Assembly: GCA_963728165.1 (NCBI GenBank)
Contig: CAVSIY010000007.1
Coordinates: forward strand, 124,001-188,000
DNA: 64,000 nucleotides
Source of the DNA: Hyphomicrobium_A sp963728165
GTDB lineage: Bacteria; Pseudomonadota; Alphaproteobacteria; Rhizobiales; Hyphomicrobiaceae
Direction of reading: 5' to 3'
Shown: one piece after another, positions 26,151 through 35,050 of the stretch
Layout of the letters: each line of letters opens with the position of its first letter
Position numbering within the stretch: the first letter of the stretch is position 1
Program-made: the position numbers and the translations under genes
Notes under the pieces: model-generated
Seen by the model: only the letters and a program-made list of their open reading frames with translations
Database searches by the model: none
Told to the model about the DNA's origin: nothing

Positions 26151-27076
26151 GGGGCGGTTTCGGGTTTTGGCAGCGGGTGCGGATCGCACCGGCGCTCCAC
26201 CCCGGCACGACCCTTCCTCCCGCGGCGAACCTCACAGCTTCATCGGCAGGCTCGCTCGCCCTCTCGCCGCCTCGTCCCCGCGCCAAGCCCCGTCGCCGCG
26301 CCTATGGGCGCAAGCTCGGGCTCGCCCTTTTCACCACCTTGTCGGGGGCGCTCGCCTTCTCGCTGCTCACCCACGGCGGCCGCGAGACGCGCGGGATGGC
26401 TTCGCTAGTGCACGACGCGGAGCAGACGCTCACCTGGGCGGGGCTCGGCATCGATCAGGTGGGGTTGAGCGGGCAGCGCTTCACGTCCGACTCCGACATC
26501 TTCGAAGCCGTCGATCTGCCCAACGCGCACTTCCTGTGGACCTTCGACAGCGCGGCTGCGCGCGCGCGCATCGAGGAGCTCCCCTGGATCGAGACCGCCA
26601 GCATAAATCGCGTGTTTCCCGGCTCTCTCGACATCCGCGTCACCGAGCGCAAGCCCGTCGCGCTGTGGCAGAAGGGCGATCGCCTGTTTCTGATCGACGC
26701 GACGGGCCGGGTGCTTTCGGGCGTCAAGCCGGGATCGCAGATTAGCTTGCCGCGGCTGGTGGGTGAGGGGGCCCCTGCGCAAGCGCAGTCGCTCTTTGAG
26801 CTGATGCGGCGTTATCCACGCATCTGGCAGCGCTTCCGGCTTGCGGAGCGCATCGGAGAGCGGCGCTGGACGCTGCACCTCGACAACCGCCTGACCATTG
26901 ATCTCGCCCCCGATGGCGAGGCCGTCGCCTTCGCGGCGCTCTCCTCGCCCGACAGCCTCGGTGCGCTGCTGTCCGGCCATGACCTCATCATCGATCTGCG
27001 CACGCGAGGACGCATCACCGTGCGTCGCGACAAGCAATCCGCCGACATACCAACTGCATCCGCCAGGCAGAGCTAG
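26138..27076 (+). CDS. ftsQ: Cell division protein FtsQ
   Basis: FtsQ is a bitopic inner-membrane protein linking early and late divisome parts. The product of about 312 residues has a long basic cytoplasmic tail, a membrane helix near residues 65-85 (LGLALFTTLSGALAFSLL), a POTRA domain beginning GLGIDQVGLSGQRFTSDSD, and the FtsQ beta-domain with LPWIETASINRVFPGSLDIRV, ERKPVALWQ and ISLPRLVGEGA. The start is uncertain: TTG at 26138 has GAGG at seven bases and overlaps the ddl end; TTG at 26117 is in the same frame. The gene lies in its usual place between ddl and ftsA, 14 bases before ftsA. Confidence 0.9.
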   Translation: MQQVGGGFGFWQRVRIAPALHPGTTLPPAANLTASSAGSLALSPPRPRAKPRRRAYGRKLGLALFTTLSGALAFSLLTHGGRETRGMASLVHDAEQTLTWAGLGIDQVGLSGQRFTSDSDIFEAVDLPNAHFLWTFDSAAARARIEELPWIETASINRVFPGSLDIRVTERKPVALWQKGDRLFLIDATGRVLSGVKPGSQISLPRLVGEGAPAQAQSLFELMRRYPRIWQRFRLAERIGERRWTLHLDNRLTIDLAPDGEAVAFAALSSPDSLGALLSGHDLIIDLRTRGRITVRRDKQSADIPTASARQS

Positions 27077-27090
27077 CCCAGGAGTTCAAG

Positions 27091-28368
27091 ATGTTGAGCC
27101 GCGACAGGACAGAGGGCAGGCACACCGAGATCGTGGGGCTGCTCGACATCGGCACGAGCAAGATCGCTTGCCTCATCGCCGCGCTGGAGCCCGCCGAGCA
27201 TCCAGGTCAAGCGCGGCGCCCCAAGGTTCTTGGCTTCGGCCACCTGCGTGCCCGCGGCCTCAAGGGCGGGGTCATCACCGATCTTGCCGAGGCGGAGGCG
27301 GCCATCCGCGCCACCATCGCGCAGGCCGAGCGGATGGCGCGCATAACGCTCGAGGAGGTGTTCGTCTCCGTCTCCTGCGGCCGGCTGCAATCGGCGAACT
27401 TTGCCGCAACCGTCGACGTCGACGGCGGCATCGTGCGCACGCGCGACATCGAGCGCCTGATGGCGGGCGGGCGCTCGTGGGCCGAGAAGAACGGGCGCAC
27501 GCTCATACATCTTAACCGCTTGGGTTTCCGCCTCGACGGCATGCCCGGCTCAAGCGATCCGCGCGGCATGGCGGCCCGGCACCTCTCCGCCGATCTGCAC
27601 ACCGTGACGGCCGACGAAGCACCGGTACGCAACCTCTTGCTCGTGGTCGAGCGCTGCTATCTTGCGGTGCGTGCCCTCGTGGTGGCGCCCTATGCCAGCG
27701 CCATTGCGGCCACCAGTGAGGAGGAGCGGCGTCTGGGTGTCACGTGCATCGACATCGGCGGCGGCACGGCAACGGTCGCGGTCTTCGCCGAGGGTCACTT
27801 CATTCACGCAGCGACGGTGCCGGTCGGCGGCCATCACATCACGTTCGACATCGCGCACGCGTTGCAGACGCCACTTGCGGAAGCCGAGCGAATCAAGACG
27901 CTATATGGCACAATGATCGGGGCTCAGTCGGACGAGCACGAGGCCTTTTCCTATGCGCTTGCGGGCGAAGAGGAGGGCGCGCGCGGTCGAACGACGAAAG
28001 CCGAGCTTGCCGAGATCATCCGCCCGCGGGTTGCGAATATCCTGGGGTTGGTACGCGAGCGGATGGATGCGGCCGGCGTCACTGAGTTTGCCGGGGAGCG
28101 CGTGGTGCTGACGGGGGGCACGAGCGCGCTCGTTGGTCTTGGTGAGTTTGCCGCCGATGCGCTTGGCCGCCCCGTACGGGTGGCGAGGCCGCATCAGGTG
28201 GCTGGGTTGCCGCAAGGTGCCTCGAGTGCCGCGTTCGCAACGGTTGCCGGTCTGCTCGCCATCGCCGCTGCAGGGGGTGAGGAGGTCTTTTCAGGCAGCG
28301 ACCGCGAGTCCGCGGGGGCGGGTTATCTCGGACGCGTCGGGCAATGGCTCAAGGCCGGATTCGGCTGA
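27091..28368 (+). CDS. ftsA: Cell division protein FtsA
   Basis: FtsA is an actin-like ATPase that tethers FtsZ to the membrane. The 425-residue product has the phosphate-1 loop GLLDIGTSKIACLIA, the 1C domain region with RVLGFGHLRARGLKGG-like KVLGFGHLRARGLKGG, the phosphate-2 loop CIDIGGGTATVAVF, the ALQTPLAEAERIKTLYG helix and VVLTGGTSALVGL near the end. The C-terminus, VGQWLKAGFG, contains the amphipathic membrane-targeting helix. AGGAG stands seven bases before the ATG. The gene is between ftsQ and ftsZ as usual. Length is normal. Confidence 0.96.
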   Translation: MLSRDRTEGRHTEIVGLLDIGTSKIACLIAALEPAEHPGQARRPKVLGFGHLRARGLKGGVITDLAEAEAAIRATIAQAERMARITLEEVFVSVSCGRLQSANFAATVDVDGGIVRTRDIERLMAGGRSWAEKNGRTLIHLNRLGFRLDGMPGSSDPRGMAARHLSADLHTVTADEAPVRNLLLVVERCYLAVRALVVAPYASAIAATSEEERRLGVTCIDIGGGTATVAVFAEGHFIHAATVPVGGHHITFDIAHALQTPLAEAERIKTLYGTMIGAQSDEHEAFSYALAGEEEGARGRTTKAELAEIIRPRVANILGLVRERMDAAGVTEFAGERVVLTGGTSALVGLGEFAADALGRPVRVARPHQVAGLPQGASSAAFATVAGLLAIAAAGGEEVFSGSDRESAGAGYLGRVGQWLKAGFG

Positions 28369-28473
28369 GAGGGCCGGAATTGGGCGCACGGGGATCGCCC
28401 GGCGCCGTGAGCGGGGAGGGGGGCGCATGCCAGGAGGGCTCGGTCGAGCGGCATTGATGGGCGCGTGCGCGCG

Positions 28474-30150
28474 ATGAGCATCAAGCTGGAGCTTCCCAAG
28501 CTGACCGACTTGAAACCGCGGATCACCGTGATCGGTGTCGGCGGGGCCGGCTGCAACGCCATCAACAACATGATCGCCGCCGGCCTCAACGGCGTCGATT
28601 TCGTGGTCGCCAACACCGACGCGCAGGCGCTTGCTGCGTCGAGCGCCGAGCACCGGCTGCAGCTTGGCGTCAACCTGACGGAAGGACTGGGCGCCGGCTC
28701 CAGGCCCGAGATCGGCGAGGCGGCCGCCGAGGAGACGGTCGAAGAAATTCGCGCGCAGATCATCGGCTCGCACATGGTCTTCATCGCCGCCGGCATGGGC
28801 GGTGGGACGGGAACCGGGGCGGCGGCGGTGATCGCCCGCATCGCCAAGGAGCTCGGAATCCTCGCCGTCGGCATCATCACCAAGCCCTTCCATTTCGAAG
28901 GCGCGCGGCGCATGCGCACGGCCGAGGTCGGCATCACCGAGATCCGCAAGCAGGTCGACACGCTGATTGTCATTCCCAACCAGAATCTGTTCCGCATTGC
29001 CAACGAGAAGACGACGTTCGCCGAGGCCTTCGTGCTCGCCGACCAGGTGCTCTATTCGGGCGTCGCCTGCATCGTCGATCTCATCATCAAGGAAGGTTTG
29101 ATCAATCTCGACTTCGCCGACGTGCGCACCGTCATGAGCGGCATGGGCTCGGCGGTGATGGGCACGGGCGAGGCTTCCGGCGAGAAACGCGCAAGCCTCG
29201 CTGCCGAGGAGGCGATCGCCAATCCGCTCCTCGACGATGTGTCGCTCAAGGGGGCGAAGGGTCTGCTGCTGTCGATCACCGGCGGCAACGATCTGACGCT
29301 CTATGAGGTGGACGAGGCCGCGAGCCGCGTGCGCCAGGAGGTCGACGCGGATGCCAACATCATCGTCGGCGCGACGTTCGACGAGACGCTGGGCGATCGC
29401 GTGCGCGTCTCGATCGTCGCCTCCGGCATGGCTCCCGGGGAGAATATAGCGCCGGCCGCAAGCCCGTCGGAGCTGCGGTTGCACGCCTCCAAGGCGGCTG
29501 CCGCTGCGACCTTCAGTGAGAAGCCTCATCCCCCCGCGGTTCCGGCCACGCCACCCGACGACGACCTGCGCCGACGCCTGTCGGAGGCGATCGGACGCGA
29601 CGACGAGGGCGAGGCGCCTGCCGACGCTGGCGCGACGCGCGAAAGCTGGCGCGCACCTGGCGACGTCGTCATCGAGGAAGGGTTCTCGCATCTCACCTGG
29701 CTGGCGCAATCGGCGCGCTCGCGCGCGCGCCAGGGCAATGTGCCGGCCGAAAGCCCGCGCGAGTTCAAACCGGCTCCACCCGCAGACATTCGCCGGGGTG
29801 CGCGCCGCATGCCGGAGGTCGAGGACTTCCCTCCGCTTGCCCAGCGTGAGTATCGCACCAAGGTTGCTCAGGCTGTCGAAGCGCCGCCTCGCGTGCCTGA
29901 CTCCGGCGGGCGGCTCAGCGACGGGTTGTCTCGACTAAAGATCCTTCAGCGAATCATGGGACGCGGACGTCATCAGGAAGATGACGACGCACACGCGCTC
30001 GCCGATAGCGACTTCGAATCAGGCGAGCACGATCAGCTCGCGCCCATCGAGGACGAAGGTTGGTGGGACGCGGATGCGCCCGACGAGACCGCGGCGCCTG
30101 CAGAGCGCTCTGGGCCGGTGCCAGCACTCTTCAATCGCCTGCGCAAGTAG
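28474..30150 (+). CDS. ftsZ: Cell division GTPase FtsZ, long C-terminal linker
   Basis: FtsZ is the tubulin-like GTPase that forms the division ring. The globular core (about residues 15-320) has VIGVGGAGCNAINNM, ANTDAQAL, the GTP signature GGGTGTGAA, and the catalytic T7 loop NLDFADVRTVM. After it comes a long charged, disordered linker (about 325-540), longer than in enteric bacteria but common in this order. The C-terminus is PVPALFNRLRK in place of the usual IPAFLRR-type peptide that binds FtsA; it keeps the P-A-hydrophobic-x-R pattern. ATG at 28474 (MSIKLELPKL) is preferred to GTG at 28465; neither has a clear ribosome site. The gap from ftsA is 105 bases. Confidence 0.95.
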   Translation: MSIKLELPKLTDLKPRITVIGVGGAGCNAINNMIAAGLNGVDFVVANTDAQALAASSAEHRLQLGVNLTEGLGAGSRPEIGEAAAEETVEEIRAQIIGSHMVFIAAGMGGGTGTGAAAVIARIAKELGILAVGIITKPFHFEGARRMRTAEVGITEIRKQVDTLIVIPNQNLFRIANEKTTFAEAFVLADQVLYSGVACIVDLIIKEGLINLDFADVRTVMSGMGSAVMGTGEASGEKRASLAAEEAIANPLLDDVSLKGAKGLLLSITGGNDLTLYEVDEAASRVRQEVDADANIIVGATFDETLGDRVRVSIVASGMAPGENIAPAASPSELRLHASKAAAAATFSEKPHPPAVPATPPDDDLRRRLSEAIGRDDEGEAPADAGATRESWRAPGDVVIEEGFSHLTWLAQSARSRARQGNVPAESPREFKPAPPADIRRGARRMPEVEDFPPLAQREYRTKVAQAVEAPPRVPDSGGRLSDGLSRLKILQRIMGRGRHQEDDDAHALADSDFESGEHDQLAPIEDEGWWDADAPDETAAPAERSGPVPALFNRLRK

Positions 30151-30451
30151 CTGCCATCGCGTTTTCCCGCGCCGCGAATCATGTGCAAATCTGATTCGGT
30201 GCAAGCAGCGTGGTGCATCGGTAACACAGTGTAAGAAACCGTGATTTGGCGCTGATGTTGGGGACGGGGTATCGTCCGTGGTGTTAACGACGTTGTTCGC
30301 GAAGTCCCCACGCACCAAGGGCGCAGCAGTCAAAGACGCCCGCAAAAAGTTAACGCACATAGCGATTTGGGACACGGACAATCGCCGGGGGTGGGACGCC
30401 GCTAGGCTCGCTTGGCGGCCGTCGCCGAAGAGGCATCGAGGGACGGCGCAT
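30151..30451 (+). promoter_or_regulatory. ftsZ-lpxC intergenic leader
   Basis: A 301-base gap with visibly higher AT content than the genes on either side. It contains two copies of GTTAACG (30283-30289 and 30349-30355), 66 bases apart. TTAAC is the half-site of the cell-cycle regulator CtrA in this class, but the full spaced TTAA pair is not found. It probably holds the lpxC promoter; the exact elements are not clear. Confidence 0.4.
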
Positions 30452-31387
30452 ATGTCGAATCGATTTATCGGCGCGCGACAAACTACGATTGCGCGCGAGA
30501 TCGAGGTGACAGGGACGGGGGTCCACAGCGGAGCGCCAGTTTCGGTCAATCTGCATCCTGCAGCTGCCGATACTGGCCTCCGTTTTCTTGTCACCAAGCG
30601 CGGCCGTGTGGTCGCGGAAATTCCTGCAAACGTCGAGCACGTAAAAAATCTCACACTTTGCACCGTGCTCGGCAATGACGCTGGCGTCACCGTCAGCACC
30701 GTGGAGCATCTCCTTGCGGCCCTGCGCGGTCTTGCAGTCGACAACTGCATCATCGAGATCGACAGCAAGGAAGTTCCCATCATGGACGGCAGTGCCGCGC
30801 CGTTCGTGGAGCTCATCGACGAGGTCGGGCTTCGAGAGCTGCAGGCGCCGCGCCGCTACATCAAGGTCTTGCGGCCGGTGCGCGTCGAGGAAGGGGACAG
30901 CTGGGGCGAGCTTCTTCCCCACGCCGGCTTCCATCTCGACGTCGAGATCGACTTCTCCTCCTCTCTGATCGGCCGGCAGCGCGTCTCCTACGAGATGAGC
31001 CCCGGCGTCTTCCGCAACGAGATCTGCCGCGCTCGCACCTTCGGCTTCATGAGCGACGTCGAGCGGCTATGGAAAGCGGGCCTGGCGCTCGGCGCCAATC
31101 TCAACAACACCATCGCCATCGGCGAGAACAAAATCATGAACCGCGAGGGCCTGCGCTATCCGCAGGAGTTCGTGCGCCACAAAATGCTCGATGCGGTTGG
31201 TGATCTGGCACTGGCCGGCCGGCCGCTGCTGGCGGCCTATCGCTCCTCGCGCGGCGGTCATCGCCTCAACTCGGCGGTTCTGCAGGCTCTCTTCGCCGAT
31301 GCGGAGGCCTGGACGCTGGCACAGGCTCCGCGCGTGCGCGAGACGGCGCCGGTCGACATGGGTTTCGCGATCGCAGCCGGGGAGTGA
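30452..31387 (+). CDS. lpxC: UDP-3-O-acyl-N-acetylglucosamine deacetylase
   Basis: LpxC is the zinc deacetylase that commits precursors to lipid A. The 311-residue product has the first histidine in TVSTVEHLLAALRGL, DGSAAPFVELI, FCRARTFGF-like ICRARTFGFMSDVE and the second zinc site RHKMLDAVGDLALAG (His, Asp), then GGHRLNSAVLQALF with the catalytic histidine. Length is usual. The ATG follows GAGGGA by about eight to nine bases; a longer upstream frame has no support. The position after ftsZ is typical. The gene supports a Gram-negative envelope with lipid A. LpxC is a known antibiotic target. Confidence 0.96.
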   Translation: MSNRFIGARQTTIAREIEVTGTGVHSGAPVSVNLHPAAADTGLRFLVTKRGRVVAEIPANVEHVKNLTLCTVLGNDAGVTVSTVEHLLAALRGLAVDNCIIEIDSKEVPIMDGSAAPFVELIDEVGLRELQAPRRYIKVLRPVRVEEGDSWGELLPHAGFHLDVEIDFSSSLIGRQRVSYEMSPGVFRNEICRARTFGFMSDVERLWKAGLALGANLNNTIAIGENKIMNREGLRYPQEFVRHKMLDAVGDLALAGRPLLAAYRSSRGGHRLNSAVLQALFADAEAWTLAQAPRVRETAPVDMGFAIAAGE

Positions 31388-31640
31388 TCCCAACAGGCAA
31401 GGCCGGAAAGTGCGCGGGCCCACTCCCAGGGGTGGGCCACGCCGAGCCGGCGTGTCATTCTGTGCCGGAGGGTGCCGGAGCCTTGGTTGCAAGCCCAACA
31501 ACAACCATAATCATCGCCTAGCAAAATAGGCGGTGCGTCCGGACCAGGCCCTAGTTTCTCTGGCATCCGGTCGTGTGCTAAGGGGTGGCGATAAGGTGGG
31601 GTTCGCCGAGCCACGAGCGCCAAGATACGAAGGCAGGCTC

Positions 31641-32606
31641 ATGCCGCGACAGGGGACCATGCACGTTCAGCTTGGCGTATGGCAGGCCTTGAAAGGGCTG
31701 GCGCTGCTCGCGTGCGTCGCCGCGCTTGCCGGCTGCGCATCCAACGATACGGCCCTGGCCCTCAACCCCGATCCGCCGTCGAAGATGTACGCGGATGCCG
31801 ATCATCTGATGTCGCGGGGCAAGTTCGAGGACGCGGCCAAGAAGTTCGAGGACGTGGATCGCGAGCATCCCTATTCGCCGGAGGCGCGCCGCGCCATCGT
31901 GATGGCGGCCTATGCCTATTACAAGGCCGGCAAGCTGCCCGAGGCCATCGCCTCGGCCGAGCGCTACACGACCATGCACCCGGGCACCAAAGAAGCGCCG
32001 CTCGCCCACCACATCATCGCCTCGGCCTATTTCGATCAGATCCACTCTTCCGAAAAAGACCAGGAGGCCACGCGCAAGGCGCTGGCCGAGTTCAAGACTT
32101 TGAAGACGCGCTATCCCGACAGCACCTATGCGCAACACGCCGACAACCGCATCCGCCTGTGCGAGGACACGCTCGCCGCCCAGGAGATGGAGGTCGGCCG
32201 CTACTACGAGAAGCGCAAGAACTACGTGGCTGCGATCAACCGCTTCAAGACGGTGGTATCCGACTACCAGACGACGGCGCATGTGGAGGAGGCGCTCTAC
32301 CGGCTGACCGCCGCCTATCTGTCGCTGGGGATTGCCCCGGAGGCGCAGGCCGCGGCCGCGGTGCTGGGGCACAACTTCCCCAACTCGCGCTGGTACAAGG
32401 ACTCCTACGCGCTCCTGCAGTCTCAGGGCCTGATGCCGTCGCACGACGGCAACTCGTGGGTTGCCAAGGTCTGGAAGGGTCCGCTGCCCGGCCAGCAGGC
32501 GCCTGCGGCCCCGCCGGCTGCTGCGCCGGCGCCGGCACCCAGTTGGGAGCCCACGACGCCTTCGGGCCCGCCGCCGCCGTCGACGCTTGGCGGTCCGTCC
32601 ACCTGA
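31641..32606 (+). CDS. bamD: Outer-membrane assembly lipoprotein BamD
   Basis: BamD is an essential lipoprotein of the BAM complex that inserts beta-barrels into the outer membrane. The 321-residue product has a lipoprotein signal with the lipobox LAGC (Cys near residue 36), then five TPR-like repeats (SKMYADADHLMSRGKFEDA, YAYYKAGKLPEAIASAERY, ATRKALAEFKTLKTRYPDS, VGRYYEKRKNYVAAINRF, YLSLGIAPEAQAAAAVLG). A proline/alanine-rich tail follows, often seen in this order. The start is the ATG at 31641, with AAGGCAGG upstream; an in-frame ATG 18 bases later is also possible. Next is ligA, without the recN gene often found between them. Confidence 0.94.
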   Translation: MPRQGTMHVQLGVWQALKGLALLACVAALAGCASNDTALALNPDPPSKMYADADHLMSRGKFEDAAKKFEDVDREHPYSPEARRAIVMAAYAYYKAGKLPEAIASAERYTTMHPGTKEAPLAHHIIASAYFDQIHSSEKDQEATRKALAEFKTLKTRYPDSTYAQHADNRIRLCEDTLAAQEMEVGRYYEKRKNYVAAINRFKTVVSDYQTTAHVEEALYRLTAAYLSLGIAPEAQAAAAVLGHNFPNSRWYKDSYALLQSQGLMPSHDGNSWVAKVWKGPLPGQQAPAAPPAAAPAPAPSWEPTTPSGPPPPSTLGGPST

Positions 32607-32808
32607 ATTTCCTGAGCCGTGGAGCAGACGCAGCCCTGCGCCGGTGGTGGATGTCGGCCGGCTTCGGCCGCCCGGTCACGTTTGGTTGGATTTTACCGAT
32701 ACCCGTGAACGTCTCAGCCAGCGCGGTTCTCCCCGCTCACCGCTTCCGCTATTGCTGACTCGGCCAGGCGTGAGCACATCTGCCTGCGAGAGGCGGCGGA
32801 AAGCGGCG

Positions 32809-34941
32809 ATGAGCAACAAGGACGGCAGCGCCATCCCGGTCGAGGAATTGAGCCAGGCTCAAGCGCGGGACGCGCTCCAGCGCTTGGCAAAGCTCATCCG
32901 CCACCACGACGAGCTCTATTACACCCAGGATGCGCCAGAGATCTCCGACGCCGAATACGATGCCCTGCGCCTGCGCAACGAGGCGATCGAGGTGCGCTTC
33001 CCCAAGCTGGTGCGCGCCGACAGTCCCTCGCGCCGGATCGGCGCCGCGCCGGCCGAAGGCTTCGGCAAGGTGCGCCATCGCGTCCCCATGCTGTCGTTGG
33101 GGAACGCCTTCGACGACGAGGACGTTACCGGCTTCGTCGAGCGCGTGCACCGCTTCCTGGGCCTGGGGCCGGATGTGCGGCTCGAGTTCACCGCTGAGCC
33201 CAAGATCGACGGGCTATCCATCTCGATCCGCTACCGCGACGGCAAGCTGGTGGAGGCCGCCACCCGGGGGGATGGCACCGAGGGCGAGAATGTGACGCAG
33301 AACGTCATGACGATCGCCGAGATTCCGCATCAGCTGAAAGGGCGCAAGGTCCCGAATGTGATCGACGTGCGTGGCGAGATCTACATGGCGCACAAGGACT
33401 TTGCGCGCCTCAACGCCGAGCAGGCGGCGGCGGGCGCGAAGGTGTTCGCCAACCCGCGCAACGCGGCAGCCGGATCGCTGCGCCAGCTCGATGCCGCCAT
33501 CACCGCCTCGCGCCCGCTCAAGTTCTGGGCCTACGCTTGGGGCGAGGCCTCGAGCCTGCCGGCAGACACGCAGGCAGGCGTCTACGAGGCGTTCGCCAAA
33601 TGGGGCCTGCCCGTCAATCCGCTGGTGCGCGTCTGCCGCGGCGCAGCTGAGCTTCTCGCCTTCTACGAGAAGATGGCGGAAGCGCGCGCCAAGCTCGCCT
33701 ACGACATCGATGGCGTCGTCTACAAGGTCAATCGGCTCGATCTGCAGGAGCGCCTCGGTTTCGTGTCGCGCTCACCGCGCTGGGCCATCGCCCACAAGTT
33801 TCCCGCCCAGCAGGCGATGACCATCCTCAACGACATCGAGATCCAGGTCGGCCGCACCGGGGCGCTCACGCCGGTGGCCAAGCTCGAGCCCGTGACCGTC
33901 GGCGGCGTCGTCGTCTCCAACGCGACGCTGCACAACGAGGACGAGATCAAGCGCAAGGACGTGCGCATCGGCGACACCGTGATCGTGCAGCGCGCCGGCG
34001 ACGTCATCCCGCAGATCGTCGGCGTCGTATTGGACAAGCGCCCGAAGGGCAGCAGGGAGTTCAAATTCCCGGACCGCTGCCCGATTTGCAAGAGCCATGC
34101 CGTGCGCGAGACCAACGAGAAGACCGGCAAGGTCGACGCAGTGCGCCGCTGCACCGGCGGCCTCATCTGCCCTGCTCAGCGGGTCGAGCGCTTGCGCCAC
34201 TTCGTCTCCCGCAACGCCTTCGACATCGAGGGGCTCGGCGAGAAGTCAATTCAGGCCTTCTACGACGACAAGATCATCCAGTCGCCCGAGGACATCTTCA
34301 CGCTGGAGGCGCGTGACGCCAAGGCCGCAACCAAGCTCGAGAATCGCGAGGGCTGGGGCCCGCAATCGGCTGCCAAGCTATTCGCCGCGATCGCCGCCAG
34401 ACGACAGATCGCGCTCGACCGCTTCATCTTCGCGCTCGGCATCCGCCACGTCGGCGAGACCACTGCGCGCTTGCTTGCGCGTTTCTACGGCAGCATCGAT
34501 TCGTTTCTGGCGGCCATGCGCGAGGCCGCCAAGGGCAAGGACACGGACGCCTTCAAGGAGCTCGATGCCATCGAGGGCATCGGCGAGGTGGTGGCCGAGG
34601 CCATCGCCGACTTCTTCGCCGAGCCCCACAACGTGCGCGTCGTCGAGGATCTCCTGGAGGAGGTTTCGCCTCAGCCGCTCGCCGCGCGCGACACGTCGTC
34701 TCCTGTGGCCGGAAAGACAGTCGTTTTCACCGGAACACTCCAGACCTTGACACGCAGCGAGGCGAAGGCCCAAGCCGAGCGACTCGGTGCGAAGGTTGCG
34801 GGCTCGGTCTCGAAAAAGACCGACTACATCGTCGCCGGCGCCGATTCGGGGTCCAAGCTCGGCAAGGCGCGAGAGCTGGGCGTCACCATCATCGACGAGG
34901 AGGCGTGGCTGCGGTTGACCGCAGCCAAGGCCAAAGGTTAG
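32809..34941 (+). CDS. ligA: NAD-dependent DNA ligase
   Basis: LigA seals nicks in replication and repair with NAD. The 710-residue product has domain Ia (HHDELYYTQDAPEISDAEYD), the adenylation site EPKIDGLS with the adenylated Lys132, RGDGTEGENVTQN, NPRNAAAGSLRQLD, the OB fold, a zinc finger (CPICKSHAV through CTGGLICPAQ), four HhH units (IEGLGEKSIQAF, LDAIEGIGEVVAEAI) and a final BRCT domain (KTVVFTGTLQTLTRSEAK). Length is normal. The ATG has GGAAAG upstream. A six-base ACGCAT/ATGCGT hairpin follows the stop but has no T-run. All catalytic parts are intact. Confidence 0.96.
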   Translation: MSNKDGSAIPVEELSQAQARDALQRLAKLIRHHDELYYTQDAPEISDAEYDALRLRNEAIEVRFPKLVRADSPSRRIGAAPAEGFGKVRHRVPMLSLGNAFDDEDVTGFVERVHRFLGLGPDVRLEFTAEPKIDGLSISIRYRDGKLVEAATRGDGTEGENVTQNVMTIAEIPHQLKGRKVPNVIDVRGEIYMAHKDFARLNAEQAAAGAKVFANPRNAAAGSLRQLDAAITASRPLKFWAYAWGEASSLPADTQAGVYEAFAKWGLPVNPLVRVCRGAAELLAFYEKMAEARAKLAYDIDGVVYKVNRLDLQERLGFVSRSPRWAIAHKFPAQQAMTILNDIEIQVGRTGALTPVAKLEPVTVGGVVVSNATLHNEDEIKRKDVRIGDTVIVQRAGDVIPQIVGVVLDKRPKGSREFKFPDRCPICKSHAVRETNEKTGKVDAVRRCTGGLICPAQRVERLRHFVSRNAFDIEGLGEKSIQAFYDDKIIQSPEDIFTLEARDAKAATKLENREGWGPQSAAKLFAAIAARRQIALDRFIFALGIRHVGETTARLLARFYGSIDSFLAAMREAAKGKDTDAFKELDAIEGIGEVVAEAIADFFAEPHNVRVVEDLLEEVSPQPLAARDTSSPVAGKTVVFTGTLQTLTRSEAKAQAERLGAKVAGSVSKKTDYIVAGADSGSKLGKARELGVTIIDEEAWLRLTAAKAKG

Positions 34942-35050
34942 GGCCACGCATAGACATGCGTAATCGAATCCATATTCTGCAAACTTTGTTAGAAGAAGCG
35001 CCCCTAAAGAATCAGACGCCGACGCACCCTGAGGAGCCGGGAGAGCTCAT

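Noticed and set aside
34946..34961. Hairpin ACGCAT/ATGCGT after ligA as a terminator
   Set aside because: The stem is only six base pairs and no T-run follows.
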